Shown: positions 52,417 through 61,012 of the stretch, one piece after another | Layout: each line of letters opens with the position of its first letter | How positions within the stretch are numbered: position 1 is the stretch's first letter | Source: Litorimonas sp051251645 | Lineage (GTDB): Bacteria; Pseudomonadota; Alphaproteobacteria; Caulobacterales; Maricaulaceae | Assembly (NCBI GenBank): GCA_051251645.1 | Contig: JBPOEY010000001.1 | Span: 1,426,001 to 1,490,000 of the forward strand | Length of the DNA: 64,000 nt | Direction: 5' to 3' | Program-made: the position numbers and the translations under genes | The notes under the pieces: model-generated | Database searches by the model: none | Told to the model about the DNA's origin: nothing | Seen by the model: the letters and a program-made list of their open reading frames with translations, nothing else

Positions 52417-53558
52417 AAAGAGTCCGGTCTGAAATCGTCTGGGGCCGTGGTTGCGGCATGAATCGCGGCAGGTAAAGAAGAGCCGTCTAGCCCCTTCCAG
52501 AACACACGCCAATCCCCACTCACCTGCATCCCATCGCAAGCCGTGATATACCAGTCGTTAAACGGGTTGTGGCGGCGCGAGCGCCAGAAGAATTGTGGAA
52601 TATCCTCACATACTTTTTCCCAAACATCGCGGGAGAGGCCCTCGCCTTGAACCTCTGGAACCACCCAAAATTTGGACAAAAACGGGCGATCCGCCAGCTC
52701 AGTGAAAATGGCCCCCGCTCTAAAATCAGGCTCTAAGAAAGCCGCCTTAATGGGCTCCGACAGAAATTCAGAGCGAAGCGGCTTATCAAACGCCCGATCA
52801 ATGGCCCCCGTGAGACCGAGCAAATCGACCTCGGCTAGCGTTTCATGGCGCACGACCGCAGCGCCCCGACGGATCAACGTGCCCGATCCTTTCGTCGTGA
52901 ACAACTCGCTCAGCAGATTGAGTGGAGAGGCCAGCACATAGCTACGACGCCCTTCGTTCGCATCCTGTTCAATGCTTTGAACCATCCGAAGAAACGTCTG
53001 CTGTCCCGGCGTGACCGTCGCTTGATCCAGAAACCCCTCAATTTCTGCGAGGCGCAAATTACGACGACGAACACCGTTCAAACTCAACCCGCCCGATGGC
53101 TGTAAGGAGACAATTTTATTGGGGCGCAGATCATTGATGAGTTTTGTCATACCGCCCGGCCCGCGCCGTTCGGTCATTTCCAAGATCGGAATGATCCCAG
53201 ACTGCGCGCGGCGACGAATTTCACCGATCAGACCGTAGGTTCTCGTATTGAGTTTCGCTGATTTCACCCCGGACGTATCCAAATCGCGAGCCAGACGCTG
53301 TCCCTGAAATTTGATGGCCGTGCGGTTATCTTCCAGCGCGCCAATCAAGAGCGTTGGGGCCAGACCTAAATTTGACAGAATTTGCAGGTTCGACGTGAGC
53401 GATTCGAGCAAGGGATTATTCAACACACGCGGATCAAGCAGGATCAGTGCAAAACGTTCTGGATCATCCTTGGCGAACAACTCGGCGTAAAAGCTCGCTT
53501 CTTGTGTCGCGCCAACGGCAGAGAGCGATGACAAGACTGTCTGGCGCACACTGCTCAT
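52413..53558 (-). CDS. N-acetylglutamate synthase with decayed kinase domain
   Basis: This 381-residue protein resembles the Maricaulis/Xanthomonas-type fused N-acetylglutamate synthase/kinase. The C-terminal acetyltransferase part keeps VVPEVQGEGLSRDVWEKV (acetyl-CoA loop) and FFWRSRRHNPFNDWY. The N-terminal amino-acid-kinase part keeps the EASFYAELFAKDDPERFALI frame, but has LLDPRV where KVGGAL is expected and IGALED in place of HGAGPQ. It is about 60 residues shorter than the roughly 440 of the fused enzyme. It probably retains only synthase activity. It overlaps argE and the M14 gene by 4 bp. Confidence 0.82.
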   Translation of the reverse strand: MSSVRQTVLSSLSAVGATQEASFYAELFAKDDPERFALILLDPRVLNNPLLESLTSNLQILSNLGLAPTLLIGALEDNRTAIKFQGQRLARDLDTSGVKSAKLNTRTYGLIGEIRRRAQSGIIPILEMTERRGPGGMTKLINDLRPNKIVSLQPSGGLSLNGVRRRNLRLAEIEGFLDQATVTPGQQTFLRMVQSIEQDANEGRRSYVLASPLNLLSELFTTKGSGTLIRRGAAVVRHETLAEVDLLGLTGAIDRAFDKPLRSEFLSEPIKAAFLEPDFRAGAIFTELADRPFLSKFWVVPEVQGEGLSRDVWEKVCEDIPQFFWRSRRHNPFNDWYITACDGMQVSGDWRVFWKGLDGSSLPAAIHAATTAPDDFRPDSL

Positions 53559-54640
53559 GACAATCCTCCCGCTAAGACAGCCGCATAGCGCATCTGAGCA
53601 GCATGTAATTGGTCAATCTCGACATACTCGTCCGGACGATGTGCTTGGTCCAGATTACCTGGACCATAAACGATAGCGTTGAGGCCAGTCCCACTCATCA
53701 TCGACGCTTCCGTCCAATAGGGTAGATCAACGATGTCTTCAGACGTGAACACAGGCATGAAGGCCGCGATATCCCGGCTGGCAAAGGGGGCGAAAGCCAC
53801 GATCGTATCTGTCTCTACATCAGCCGAAGCCGCATGTGCCATGGCGACTAAATCTCTCTCCCGCGCGTCCACATTATCCCCTGGCGGAGGCCGCATAGAA
53901 ACCCAAGCGCTCGCAGTCGTCGGAATGACATTATAGGCTCCATCGGATTTCAATTCGCCGATATTAACGCAAAGCCCTGTGAACGGATTGTCGCCAAAGG
54001 CTCTGTTCGCTTCCTTATAATCACCCAGCTCAGCGGCGAAGCGAGCGGCTTTCAACAAAGGCGCTTCAATTGTGTCAGACAGGCTAGAATGCCCGCCCGG
54101 TCCGCGAAAGGTTGCACTCAAAGCCAACATGCCGCGATGCGCCCGACCGACGCGACAGGAGGTCGGTTCACACACCACTGCGCGTTCAATGCCAGACAGA
54201 TAGCCGCGATCTATAACGGCAGGCATAACTTCGGAGCCATGCTCTTCGTCGCCCGAGAAAAGGATTGCGACATCCTGAGGCGTGACATCATCCAGTCCCG
54301 CGAGGATCGCCGCAGCCGCGCCTTTTATATCTGCAGTCCCAAGGCCATAACCCCGACCATCGCGCTCGACCAAGGTCAACGGGTCAGCCGTCCACCCCTC
54401 GCCGCTTGGCACCGTATCAACATGAACGTTCAGGACTGTCTTCGGCTGTCCCCAGCTAGCAAAGACAAACGCGCTATCGGTTTTCCCGCGCGACCGCGCG
54501 ACCGTTTCTACAATGAGCCGGTCCGGCGCATGCGTCCTTAACGCGTCGGCCAACCAGTCCACGCAGGCGATTTCATTACCGCTCCCATTGCGCGTGTCGA
54601 ACGCGACAAGTTTGCGAAGATGTTTGAGAGCCTCACTCAT
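53555..54640 (-). CDS. argE: Acetylornithine deacetylase-like M20 peptidase (ArgE family)
   Basis: This 361-residue di-zinc amidohydrolase has the M20 motifs LNVHVDTVPSGEGW (first His/Asp), TADIKGAAAAILAG, the catalytic FSGDEEHGSE and CEPTSCRVGRAHRG, with AHRPDEYVEID near the C-terminus. ArgE releases ornithine from N-acetylornithine; a related form in Xanthomonas works on acetylcitrulline. The product cannot be told from sequence alone. ATG 54640 is chosen over a TTG at 54682. It is the first gene of an overlapping set with the synthase gene. Confidence 0.85.
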   Translation of the reverse strand: MSEALKHLRKLVAFDTRNGSGNEIACVDWLADALRTHAPDRLIVETVARSRGKTDSAFVFASWGQPKTVLNVHVDTVPSGEGWTADPLTLVERDGRGYGLGTADIKGAAAAILAGLDDVTPQDVAILFSGDEEHGSEVMPAVIDRGYLSGIERAVVCEPTSCRVGRAHRGMLALSATFRGPGGHSSLSDTIEAPLLKAARFAAELGDYKEANRAFGDNPFTGLCVNIGELKSDGAYNVIPTTASAWVSMRPPPGDNVDARERDLVAMAHAASADVETDTIVAFAPFASRDIAAFMPVFTSEDIVDLPYWTEASMMSGTGLNAIVYGPGNLDQAHRPDEYVEIDQLHAAQMRYAAVLAGGLS

Positions 54641-54768
54641 GGGTTTGCTATGACCGCCATCCCGCACCGTTTCAACGCCCAAAACGGAGCTTTGCGCGAT
54701 TGTCCCTTGCCAAAACCGCCTTGCACTTATTAACCAAGCCTATCCAAAACAACGATGGAGAGACCACG

Positions 54769-55095
54769 ATGGCCGACACATGGGAATTTTACGAAGATAA
54801 GGCTGGCGAGCATCGCTGGCGCTGTACAGCCTCCAACGGCAATATCGTCGGCGCCGCCTCTGAAGGCTACTCGGCCAAAGCGAGCTGCGTCGCCAATGCC
54901 GAACGGCACGGTTATAATGGTAATCCCAACAATCTCGGCGGAGCGGATAAGTGGGAATTTTATGCCGATAAATCGGGCGATTACCGATGGCGCAGGATTG
55001 CATCCAATGGCGAGCCGGTTGGCCGCAGCACAGAAGGATATAAATCCGCAGAGAGTTGCGCCGAAAACGCCACACGGATGGGATGGGCTGGCTAA
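54769..55095 (+). CDS. DUF1508 (YegP-like) protein with two tandem repeats
   Basis: This 108-residue protein is made of two near-identical repeats (WEFYEDKAGEHRWRCTASNG, WEFYADKSGDYRWRRIASNG) that end GAASEGYSAKASC and GRSTEGYKSAESC. This is the YegP/DUF1508 pattern, small structural proteins of unknown role. The start at ATG 54769 has GGAG 8 bp upstream. It is followed by a terminator. Confidence 0.9.
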   Translation: MADTWEFYEDKAGEHRWRCTASNGNIVGAASEGYSAKASCVANAERHGYNGNPNNLGGADKWEFYADKSGDYRWRRIASNGEPVGRSTEGYKSAESCAENATRMGWAG

Positions 55096-55118
55096 GCGCG
55101 CGCCAAATTCACTGTCCA

Positions 55119-55147
55119 AAAGCCGTCCCTCGGGGCGGCTTTTTCGT
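55119..55147 (+). terminator. Rho-independent terminator after the DUF1508 gene
   Basis: The stem AGCCGTCC/GGGCGGCT (with a G-U pair) and a 4-nt loop is followed by TTTTTCGTTT. It lies 24 bp after the stop and just before the tmRNA locus. Confidence 0.85.
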
Positions 55148-55155
55148 TTGGGACT

Positions 55156-55185
55156 GGAACTTTGTGCCCAGATACGCTATATAGT
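55156..55185 (+). promoter_or_regulatory. Candidate promoter of the tmRNA gene
   Basis: A TATATAGT-like -10 box (55178-55185) lies about 15 bp upstream of the expected 5' end of the precursor. A weak -35-like GGAACT is at 55156-55161. Assigned only from position and the -10 resemblance. Confidence 0.35.
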
Positions 55186-55189
55186 CTAG

Positions 55190-55540
55190 GCTGGCTTGCC
55201 AGATATGACGATAAACGCGCGTGTAATAAGCGGATTGGACCCGGGGGCAGTACCCGGCGGCTCCACCACAAACCCATCGCCATCTTTTGGTGGGTTTCTG
55301 ATGGGGCCGAAATAGCATCGACAAACGCCTAAAGACGTTAGCTTTCGTTCGTGTGGACTCCGTCAAAAGTCCAACAACAGTAATTGCTAATGACAATTAT
55401 GCTGAGGATTTCGCCTTGGCTGCGTAAGCAGTCCGGATGATTCCGACTTAAACTCCTAGGGCTTCAGCGCCCTAGGCGGGCTCCGGTGGGTAGCTGGCAA
55501 CAGAAACCCACCACTTACCTTTACTTTTACAATCACGCGC
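55190..55540 (+). ncRNA. ssrA: Circularly permuted (two-piece) tmRNA
   Basis: The acceptor half comes first: a T-arm-like GACCCGGGGGCAGTACCCGG, then CGGCTCC, discriminator A and CCA at 55268. A spacer with an AAACCCA/TGGGTTT hairpin (about 55270-55298) is presumably cut out. The coding half then opens GGGGCCG (55303-55309), which pairs with CGGCTCC as the acceptor stem. The tag frame at 55386-55427 encodes ANDNYAEDFALAA then TAA. This matches the alphaproteobacterial tag family (Caulobacter AANDNFAEEFAVAA). Outer ends are approximate. It frees stalled ribosomes with SmpB and marks products for ClpXP with SspB, also in this window. Confidence 0.93.
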
Positions 55541-55688
55541 CGCGACCTTCCGTGGCCTATGGAGAGCCGCTTTTCAGAGCCCCACAGCCATGCTTGACAG
55601 TGTTGAAGCATGGCCGGACACTCTAAAAAGATGCCTTTTTCTGAGTTTTCCATGGAACGATCCGATTGCAACGTGCGTATGTTTTCTA

Positions 55689-56681
55689 ATGAAACCATTT
55701 ATGCACTCAATCGCTGTCAGAGCGGAAAACTTTCTCGATACACTTCAAGACAAATCTCCTCCCGAAAATCTCCGTTTGTTGCCCTATTTCGGCTACTCTA
55801 CGCCCGATAAAATTATCATTCGGGGTCGCGCACTTGAAGCTGATACGAGCCGAGCGTCGAATGATACGCCTTCAATGGTCGATGACCTCGCAGCGATGGC
55901 CGCTTTATTCATGACCAAAGAAGTCCAAGGCGAAAAAATCAGCCTCGGCGAAACAACAGCCATATCCGACGAAGAAGGATACTACCGTCTGGAACTGACG
56001 CGCAAAGCCCCCCTGCCCGGCTGGACAGAAGCGGTCGTCAAAGCAGAACGCACAGGTGAAACCGTTCACCACCCCGTCCTGATCACATCAGATACCGCCA
56101 AATATGGTGTGATTTCTGATATTGACGATACCATCATGCAGACCAAAGCATGGTCGACCCGCAAAAATCTATGGACTAGCGTGACCGGATCTGTCGGAAG
56201 CCGTTATATATATCCTGACGCGACGACCTTGTTGAAATTGATGGCGGGATCCATGTCAGGACGGAAAAACCCTGTCTTTTATGTCAGCTCATCGCCGTGG
56301 AATTTGCATGGCTTCCTTGACGCCGTCTTCATGGCGAATGGTGTTGTTCGTGGACCCAAATTCCTACGTGATTTTGGCATCGACCCAACTAAGATGATCA
56401 CAGATGAGCCGAGCGAGCATAAAGCCGAAGCAATCGACACCGTTTTGGCCGCGAACCCCGATCTTCCGTTTTACCTGATTGGCGACAGCGGACAGCATGA
56501 CCCGGTTATTTACCGCGATGCTGTTTTGCGCCATCCTGGTCGGATCAAGGGGGTCTTCATCCGCACGCCCGGTCCAGGAATGGGCGAAGAAGATCGTCTG
56601 CCGCTGAAAGAAATCGAAGCTTTAGGCGTCAAGATTTTTGCGGGCGCAACGTTCGAGCCCCTTTTGGACAATAAGTTTTAG
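55689..56681 (+). CDS. App1-type (DUF2183) phosphatase
   Basis: This protein of about 330 residues has LLPYFGYSTPDKIIIRGRAL near the N-terminus. The phosphatase motif is GVISDIDDTIMQTKAWSTRK (HAD-like DxDxT), followed by VFYVSSSPWNLHGFL and the C-terminal LPFYLIGDSGQHDPVIY. The yeast App1 family dephosphorylates phosphatidate and related lipids. The start is uncertain among ATG 55590, 55689 and 55701; I chose 55689. It is convergent with the P450 gene (4 bp overlap). Confidence 0.85.
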   Translation: MKPFMHSIAVRAENFLDTLQDKSPPENLRLLPYFGYSTPDKIIIRGRALEADTSRASNDTPSMVDDLAAMAALFMTKEVQGEKISLGETTAISDEEGYYRLELTRKAPLPGWTEAVVKAERTGETVHHPVLITSDTAKYGVISDIDDTIMQTKAWSTRKNLWTSVTGSVGSRYIYPDATTLLKLMAGSMSGRKNPVFYVSSSPWNLHGFLDAVFMANGVVRGPKFLRDFGIDPTKMITDEPSEHKAEAIDTVLAANPDLPFYLIGDSGQHDPVIYRDAVLRHPGRIKGVFIRTPGPGMGEEDRLPLKEIEALGVKIFAGATFEPLLDNKF

Positions 56682-58054
56682 GTGACAACACGGTCCAGCC
56701 TAGCTGGAACGCCGCCCTCAGGCCGAAGCGTGACCGTCATCACAGGTCGCGGGTAGACATCATCCGCAACGAGGATGTCATAATCCCGCGCCAGTGTAGC
56801 CAGAACCATAACTGCCTCCATCACGGCGAACGCGGCACCGACGCAGATACGCGGACCGGCCCCGAACGGCATATATGGCGCTCCCTTGGCGCGCAAAGAC
56901 GGGTCGCGCAAAAAACGATCTGGATCAAACAGTAACGGGTAATCCCACAACCGTTCCGTCCTGTGCATCACATAATTATTCAACAACACCGCATCACCGG
57001 GCTTTAGCGTCCGGCCGAGCACTTCGACGTCAACCTGCGGCTCCCGATTGAGCAATGGGGCCGGTGGATACAGCCGCATAGTCTCATCAATGACGGCCCG
57101 GGTAAATATGAGATCATCAAGTTGAGCATAGGCGATAGGCTTATCTTCACAGACCGCTAAAACTTCCTCTCGGACTCGTTCTAATGTGGGGCGGTGGCGT
57201 CCAAGCAAATATAACGCCCACGTTAATGTTAGTGCCGTCGTTTCATGCCCGGCAATGAAAAAACCAATCAGATTATCGCGCCGCTCTCTTTGGCTGAGAT
57301 TATCTGCCCCGATTAACAAACCTACCAGATCATCGGCGGGATGTTCCTTGCGCTCGAGGATCAAATCATCGGCCGCACGCTTCAATCGTCTTAGCGCAGC
57401 AGACCCGCGCGGTGTCATTGGACGAGGCACCCAACGTGGCCATGGCAGAAGGTCATCAGGACGCAACGTCCCGGCCCCCGTAACAACAGCGCGCGTGGCC
57501 GTTTTCAACCGATCCCGATCCAACCCTTTCGGATCGCCCAGTAAGGCTTTCGCCAACACATCAAATGTCAAATCGGCCATCGCTGTAGACAAGTCTAAAT
57601 TCGGCCGCTGGTTAATCCGCGTTTTGAAATCTTCAATCACATCGGCAATCAATGGGGCGAGATCTTCCATATGTCGCTTGCCAAAGATTGGCGCGACAGA
57701 TTTGCGCTGCCGTTTCCATTGTTCGCCATGCACCGACAGCAGCCCTTCTTTGGTTGCGGGACCGAGGATCCGGGCATCAATCGCAGTCTTGGTGAACTTG
57801 TCAGCGTGCCGGACGAGCACATCATTCATCCCTTCCGGATCAGAGATGACATGGAGTGTTTGCCCCAGTGTTTTCGCTGTCACAATCGGTTGGCGATAGG
57901 CGAGCGGTCCAAACCCTTCGACCGGATTACGAATGAACTTCCAAGTTGCTTCAATGAAGCCCTCTTTCCCCGTCAGCGGTTTGGCGTGCGGGGGTTGAAA
58001 CAATGTGTCGGGGGACGGATGAGGCATCTTGTTTTTCTTAGCCCTGTACGACAC
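56678..58054 (-). CDS. Cytochrome P450
   Basis: This 458-residue heme monooxygenase has the I-helix AGHETT (268-273), K-helix ETMR (324-327) and the heme loop FGAGPRICVGAAFAVME with axial Cys404. Its overall type is bacterial fatty-acid/alkane-like P450 (CYP4/CYP102-like class), soluble with no N-terminal membrane helix. No ferredoxin partner gene is adjacent. The start could instead be ATG 58027. The substrate cannot be inferred from the neighbours. Confidence 0.93.
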   Translation of the reverse strand: MSYRAKKNKMPHPSPDTLFQPPHAKPLTGKEGFIEATWKFIRNPVEGFGPLAYRQPIVTAKTLGQTLHVISDPEGMNDVLVRHADKFTKTAIDARILGPATKEGLLSVHGEQWKRQRKSVAPIFGKRHMEDLAPLIADVIEDFKTRINQRPNLDLSTAMADLTFDVLAKALLGDPKGLDRDRLKTATRAVVTGAGTLRPDDLLPWPRWVPRPMTPRGSAALRRLKRAADDLILERKEHPADDLVGLLIGADNLSQRERRDNLIGFFIAGHETTALTLTWALYLLGRHRPTLERVREEVLAVCEDKPIAYAQLDDLIFTRAVIDETMRLYPPAPLLNREPQVDVEVLGRTLKPGDAVLLNNYVMHRTERLWDYPLLFDPDRFLRDPSLRAKGAPYMPFGAGPRICVGAAFAVMEAVMVLATLARDYDILVADDVYPRPVMTVTLRPEGGVPARLDRVVT

Positions 58055-58160
58055 GCCTGTCTTGCGACCCTTTGACGATATACTGTTAAACTCTGATCCT
58101 GCTCGACAATGCGTGAAGGTATGCGGTTGACCCGCTATTTCGCCGCTCTAAGATAGGCGA

Positions 58161-58766
58161 ATGAGTCAAGACCTGATGAACTATGAACAGATGCGAAGCC
58201 TTGCGCTACGCGGGATTGTCCGAGACGCGATTCGTCGTGTGATCCGTGAAGACGGATTACCCGGTGCGCACCATTTCTACATCACATTTCTAACCCGCTA
58301 TCCGGGAGCTGAAATCGATGATTCTTTGGCTGAGAGATATCCTGAAGAAATCACGATCGTTCTAGAGCATCAGTATTGGGATCTCGCCGCGAATGCCGAT
58401 GATTTCGAAGTCACCTTGAAATTCGGTGGCATCCCTAAATATCTCCGCGTGCCTTATCACGCGATCACGCGGTTTCATGATCCCAGCGTTGGCTTTTCTC
58501 TGGCCTTTGATACCCCCGCAGAGATGGAAGGCGGTCCCGTCTTGGATATTTCGCCCGTTACCTCTCTGGGTTCTCCCGCGACAACAGGTCTGGCCGCACC
58601 CACACTTTCAAGTCCTAGCACGACTACCAAAGCGGCGCCAAAATTTGGTAAAAAGTCGAGCGATAATGCTGAGGACGGTGCGGCTGATGAAACGGATGCG
58701 GATGACGCCGCCGCAGAAAGCGATGCGCCAAAAGTCGTGAGTTTGGACAGCTTCCGAAAGAAGTGA
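58161..58766 (+). CDS. sspB: ClpXP adaptor SspB (alphaproteobacterial type)
   Basis: This 201-residue protein has the alpha-SspB peptide-binding domain (about 1-125) with MRSLALRGIVRDAIRRV, HHFYITFLTRYPGAEI and EITIVLEHQYWDL. An acidic/Ala linker (about 130-185) and a C-terminal ClpX-docking tail PKVVSLDSFRKK follow. It delivers ssrA-tagged proteins to ClpXP. Its target tag is encoded 2.7 kb upstream in the permuted tmRNA. Confidence 0.92.
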   Translation: MSQDLMNYEQMRSLALRGIVRDAIRRVIREDGLPGAHHFYITFLTRYPGAEIDDSLAERYPEEITIVLEHQYWDLAANADDFEVTLKFGGIPKYLRVPYHAITRFHDPSVGFSLAFDTPAEMEGGPVLDISPVTSLGSPATTGLAAPTLSSPSTTTKAAPKFGKKSSDNAEDGAADETDADDAAAESDAPKVVSLDSFRKK

Positions 58767-59020
58767 GTGGCCAGCATTTTGAAATTAACGAAAGGGGCTT
58801 CGGCTATCATGCCACGCCAAAAACAGGCTATGGCTGGTTTTTAACTCTCTTCCCAGCTCTGCTCTACATCGTTCTGTGTGTCGCCGCTGGCGTTATGCTC
58901 GTCTTGCATAAAGTTGGGTTATTCGAGTTCCTTGTCATTCTTATCATTGGTTTCTTCGCATTATTGCGGAGTCTGACTAAACTTGTTTATCGACATGGCA
59001 CGGTCGTCTCTCCCCAGTAG
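58763..59020 (+). CDS. Small two-segment membrane protein
   Basis: This 85-residue protein has two hydrophobic segments (about 25-46 and 53-70) and a short N-terminal region (GFGYHATPKTGYGW). The GTG start overlaps the sspB stop (GTGA), so it is likely cotranslated. No family recognised. It sits between sspB and fumC. Confidence 0.65.
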   Translation: MSGQHFEINERGFGYHATPKTGYGWFLTLFPALLYIVLCVAAGVMLVLHKVGLFEFLVILIIGFFALLRSLTKLVYRHGTVVSPQ

Positions 59021-59052
59021 CCACGACCCTTCTGGCCTGTTAATCTCTCGCT

Positions 59053-60444
59053 ATGACTGATTATAGAACCGAATCCGACTCCTTTGGCGAACTCAACGTT
59101 CCCGCTGACAAATATTATGGGGCGCAAACCGCGCGATCTTTGATCAATTTCCCGATTGGTATTGAGACCATGCCGCCTGCGCTGATCCGCGCGCTGGGCA
59201 TCATCAAACGTTCTGCCGCAATCGCGAACCATAAAGCGGATAATCTCGAGGCGCGCCTCAAGGACGCCATCGTTCAGGCGGCCTCTGACGTCGCAGAAGG
59301 CAAGCTCGACGATAATTTCCCACTTTCCGTCTGGCAAACTGGCTCTGGCACACAATCAAATATGAATTCTAACGAAGTCGTGTCGAACAAGGCGATTGAA
59401 ATATTGGGCGGCGAGATTGGGTCAAAATCCCCCGTTCACCCCAATGACCATGTCAATCGCAGCCAATCTTCTAACGATACATTCCCAACCGCCATGCACA
59501 TTAGTGCGGCCGAGCAGATCGCGCACAAACTCCTGCCGGAATTGCAAGTGCTTCGAAACGCGCTCAACGATAAGGCGGAAGCGTTTAAAGACATTATCAA
59601 AATCGGTCGAACCCATACACAGGACGCAACCCCCGTGACTCTCGGGCAAGAGTTCTCAGGCTATGTCGCGCAAATCGATCTCGGGATACACCGCGTGAAA
59701 CGTGGGCTAGAAGAGCTATACCCCCTCGCGCAGGGCGGCACAGCTGTCGGCACGGGCCTGAATGCCAAACCCGGTTTTGCGGAAGATTTTGCCGCCGAAG
59801 TGGCCAGCTACACCGGCCTACCGTTTATAACAGCCGATAATAAATTCGAAGCCCTGGCAGCGCATGATGCGTTTGTTTCTGCGCACGGCGCACTGAACAC
59901 GGTTGCGGCGTCACTCCTGAAGATTGCGAATGACATTCGCTTTCTCGCCTCCGGGCCACGCTCTGGTCTCGGCGAAATCAGCTTGCCCGCGAATGAACCG
60001 GGCAGCTCGATCATGCCGGGCAAAGTCAACCCAACCCAATGCGAAGCCATCACCATGGTTTGCACCCAAGTCATGGGCAATAATACGACCATCACAATCG
60101 CGGGCAGCCAAGGCCATTTCGAGTTGAACGTCTATAAACCCGTGATGGCCTATAACATGTTGCAGTCCATCACCTTGTTGGCCGAAGCGTCCCGCAGTTT
60201 TTCCGACCGCTGCGTTGTCGGGATAACCGCGAATGAAGACCGGATTGCCGATTTGTTGAGCCGCTCCCTCATGCTTGTCACCGCGTTGGCCCCCACTATT
60301 GGGTATGATAATGCCACCACAGTCGCCAAAACGGCCCATAAAAACGGCACAACTCTCCGCGAAGAAGCGGTCGGACTCGGCTTTGTCACAGAAGACGAAT
60401 TTGACCGTGTTGTCCGGCCAGAATTGATGATCTCTCCACGGTGA
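59053..60444 (+). CDS. fumC: Fumarate hydratase class II
   Basis: This 463-residue enzyme of the citrate cycle hydrates fumarate to malate. Signature motifs are GSSIMPGKVNPTQCEA (fumarase/aspartase superfamily loop), IKIGRTHTQDATPVTLGQEF and SQSSNDTFPTAMH. Length and order are normal. Its stop overlaps the next small gene (GTGA). No iron-sulfur cluster cysteines, as expected for class II. Confidence 0.96.
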   Translation: MTDYRTESDSFGELNVPADKYYGAQTARSLINFPIGIETMPPALIRALGIIKRSAAIANHKADNLEARLKDAIVQAASDVAEGKLDDNFPLSVWQTGSGTQSNMNSNEVVSNKAIEILGGEIGSKSPVHPNDHVNRSQSSNDTFPTAMHISAAEQIAHKLLPELQVLRNALNDKAEAFKDIIKIGRTHTQDATPVTLGQEFSGYVAQIDLGIHRVKRGLEELYPLAQGGTAVGTGLNAKPGFAEDFAAEVASYTGLPFITADNKFEALAAHDAFVSAHGALNTVAASLLKIANDIRFLASGPRSGLGEISLPANEPGSSIMPGKVNPTQCEAITMVCTQVMGNNTTITIAGSQGHFELNVYKPVMAYNMLQSITLLAEASRSFSDRCVVGITANEDRIADLLSRSLMLVTALAPTIGYDNATTVAKTAHKNGTTLREEAVGLGFVTEDEFDRVVRPELMISPR

Positions 60445-60617
60445 GCGTCCATAACCTCAAACAGATGCGGAAACGAAATGCCAAAGCGGACGCGGCTAAG
60501 CAGGCAGACGCCAATCGAATCGCCCATGGATTGAGTTCGGCGCAGCGCATAGCCGCGAAAACAACCCGTGATAGGCAGACAAAAGCGTTAGATAATCATA
60601 TACTGGACAAAAGTTAG
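60441..60617 (+). CDS. Small DUF4169-like protein after fumC
   Basis: This 58-residue basic protein starts at GTG 60441 inside the fumC stop (GTGA). It has the DUF4169-like beginning VSVHNLKQMRKRNAKADAAK and a helical, Arg/Ala-rich body. DUF4169 genes follow fumC in many alphaproteobacteria and precede a ribbon-helix-helix gene, as here. No function is known to me. Confidence 0.75.
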   Translation: MSVHNLKQMRKRNAKADAAKQADANRIAHGLSSAQRIAAKTTRDRQTKALDNHILDKS

Positions 60618-60787
60618 CCGCTCTGAGGTCCGTCCAGAATGCGTTTTCAGTCACGCCCATTCGTGATGCCACGTGAGTTAAACCGCCCCATTATGTTGCT
60701 TTGTCAGCCATTAAAGGGGGAGTTTGATGGTTTTCCCCGTCCGAATATCACGCCTATCCAGCGGACCCATTCTCCAGTTAATGCCAC

Positions 60788-61012
60788 ATGAAAAAGCGAT
60801 CTGTTTCCATCCATGGGCATGCGACATCGGTCGCGCTAGAACCTGAGTTCTGGGCTGAGCTTGACCGGGCTGCTAAGATTGAAGCCCTCTCCATGTCCGG
60901 CATGATCCGACGCTTAGACGATAAGCGACTGCTTGAAGCGCCTGAGCAAGGCCTTGCAAGTTATATCCGCGTCTGGACACTCGCATGGGTTCGCTCAGAG
61001 CATTCGCGCTAA
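60788..61012 (+). CDS. Ribbon-helix-helix domain protein
   Basis: This 74-residue protein has KRSVSIHGHATSVALEPEFW, with a beta-strand and helix pattern of a ribbon-helix-helix DNA-binding domain, and LSMSGMIRRLD as the second helix. It is a probable small transcription regulator. It follows the DUF4169-like gene after a 170 bp spacer, the synteny seen in related genomes. Its last 18 bp overlap the convergent amidase gene. Confidence 0.8.
   Translation: MKKRSVSIHGHATSVALEPEFWAELDRAAKIEALSMSGMIRRLDDKRLLEAPEQGLASYIRVWTLAWVRSEHSR

Noticed and set aside
60788..61012. Toxin-antitoxin module
   Set aside because: The ribbon-helix-helix gene has no adjacent toxin-like gene; DUF4169 is not a known toxin.
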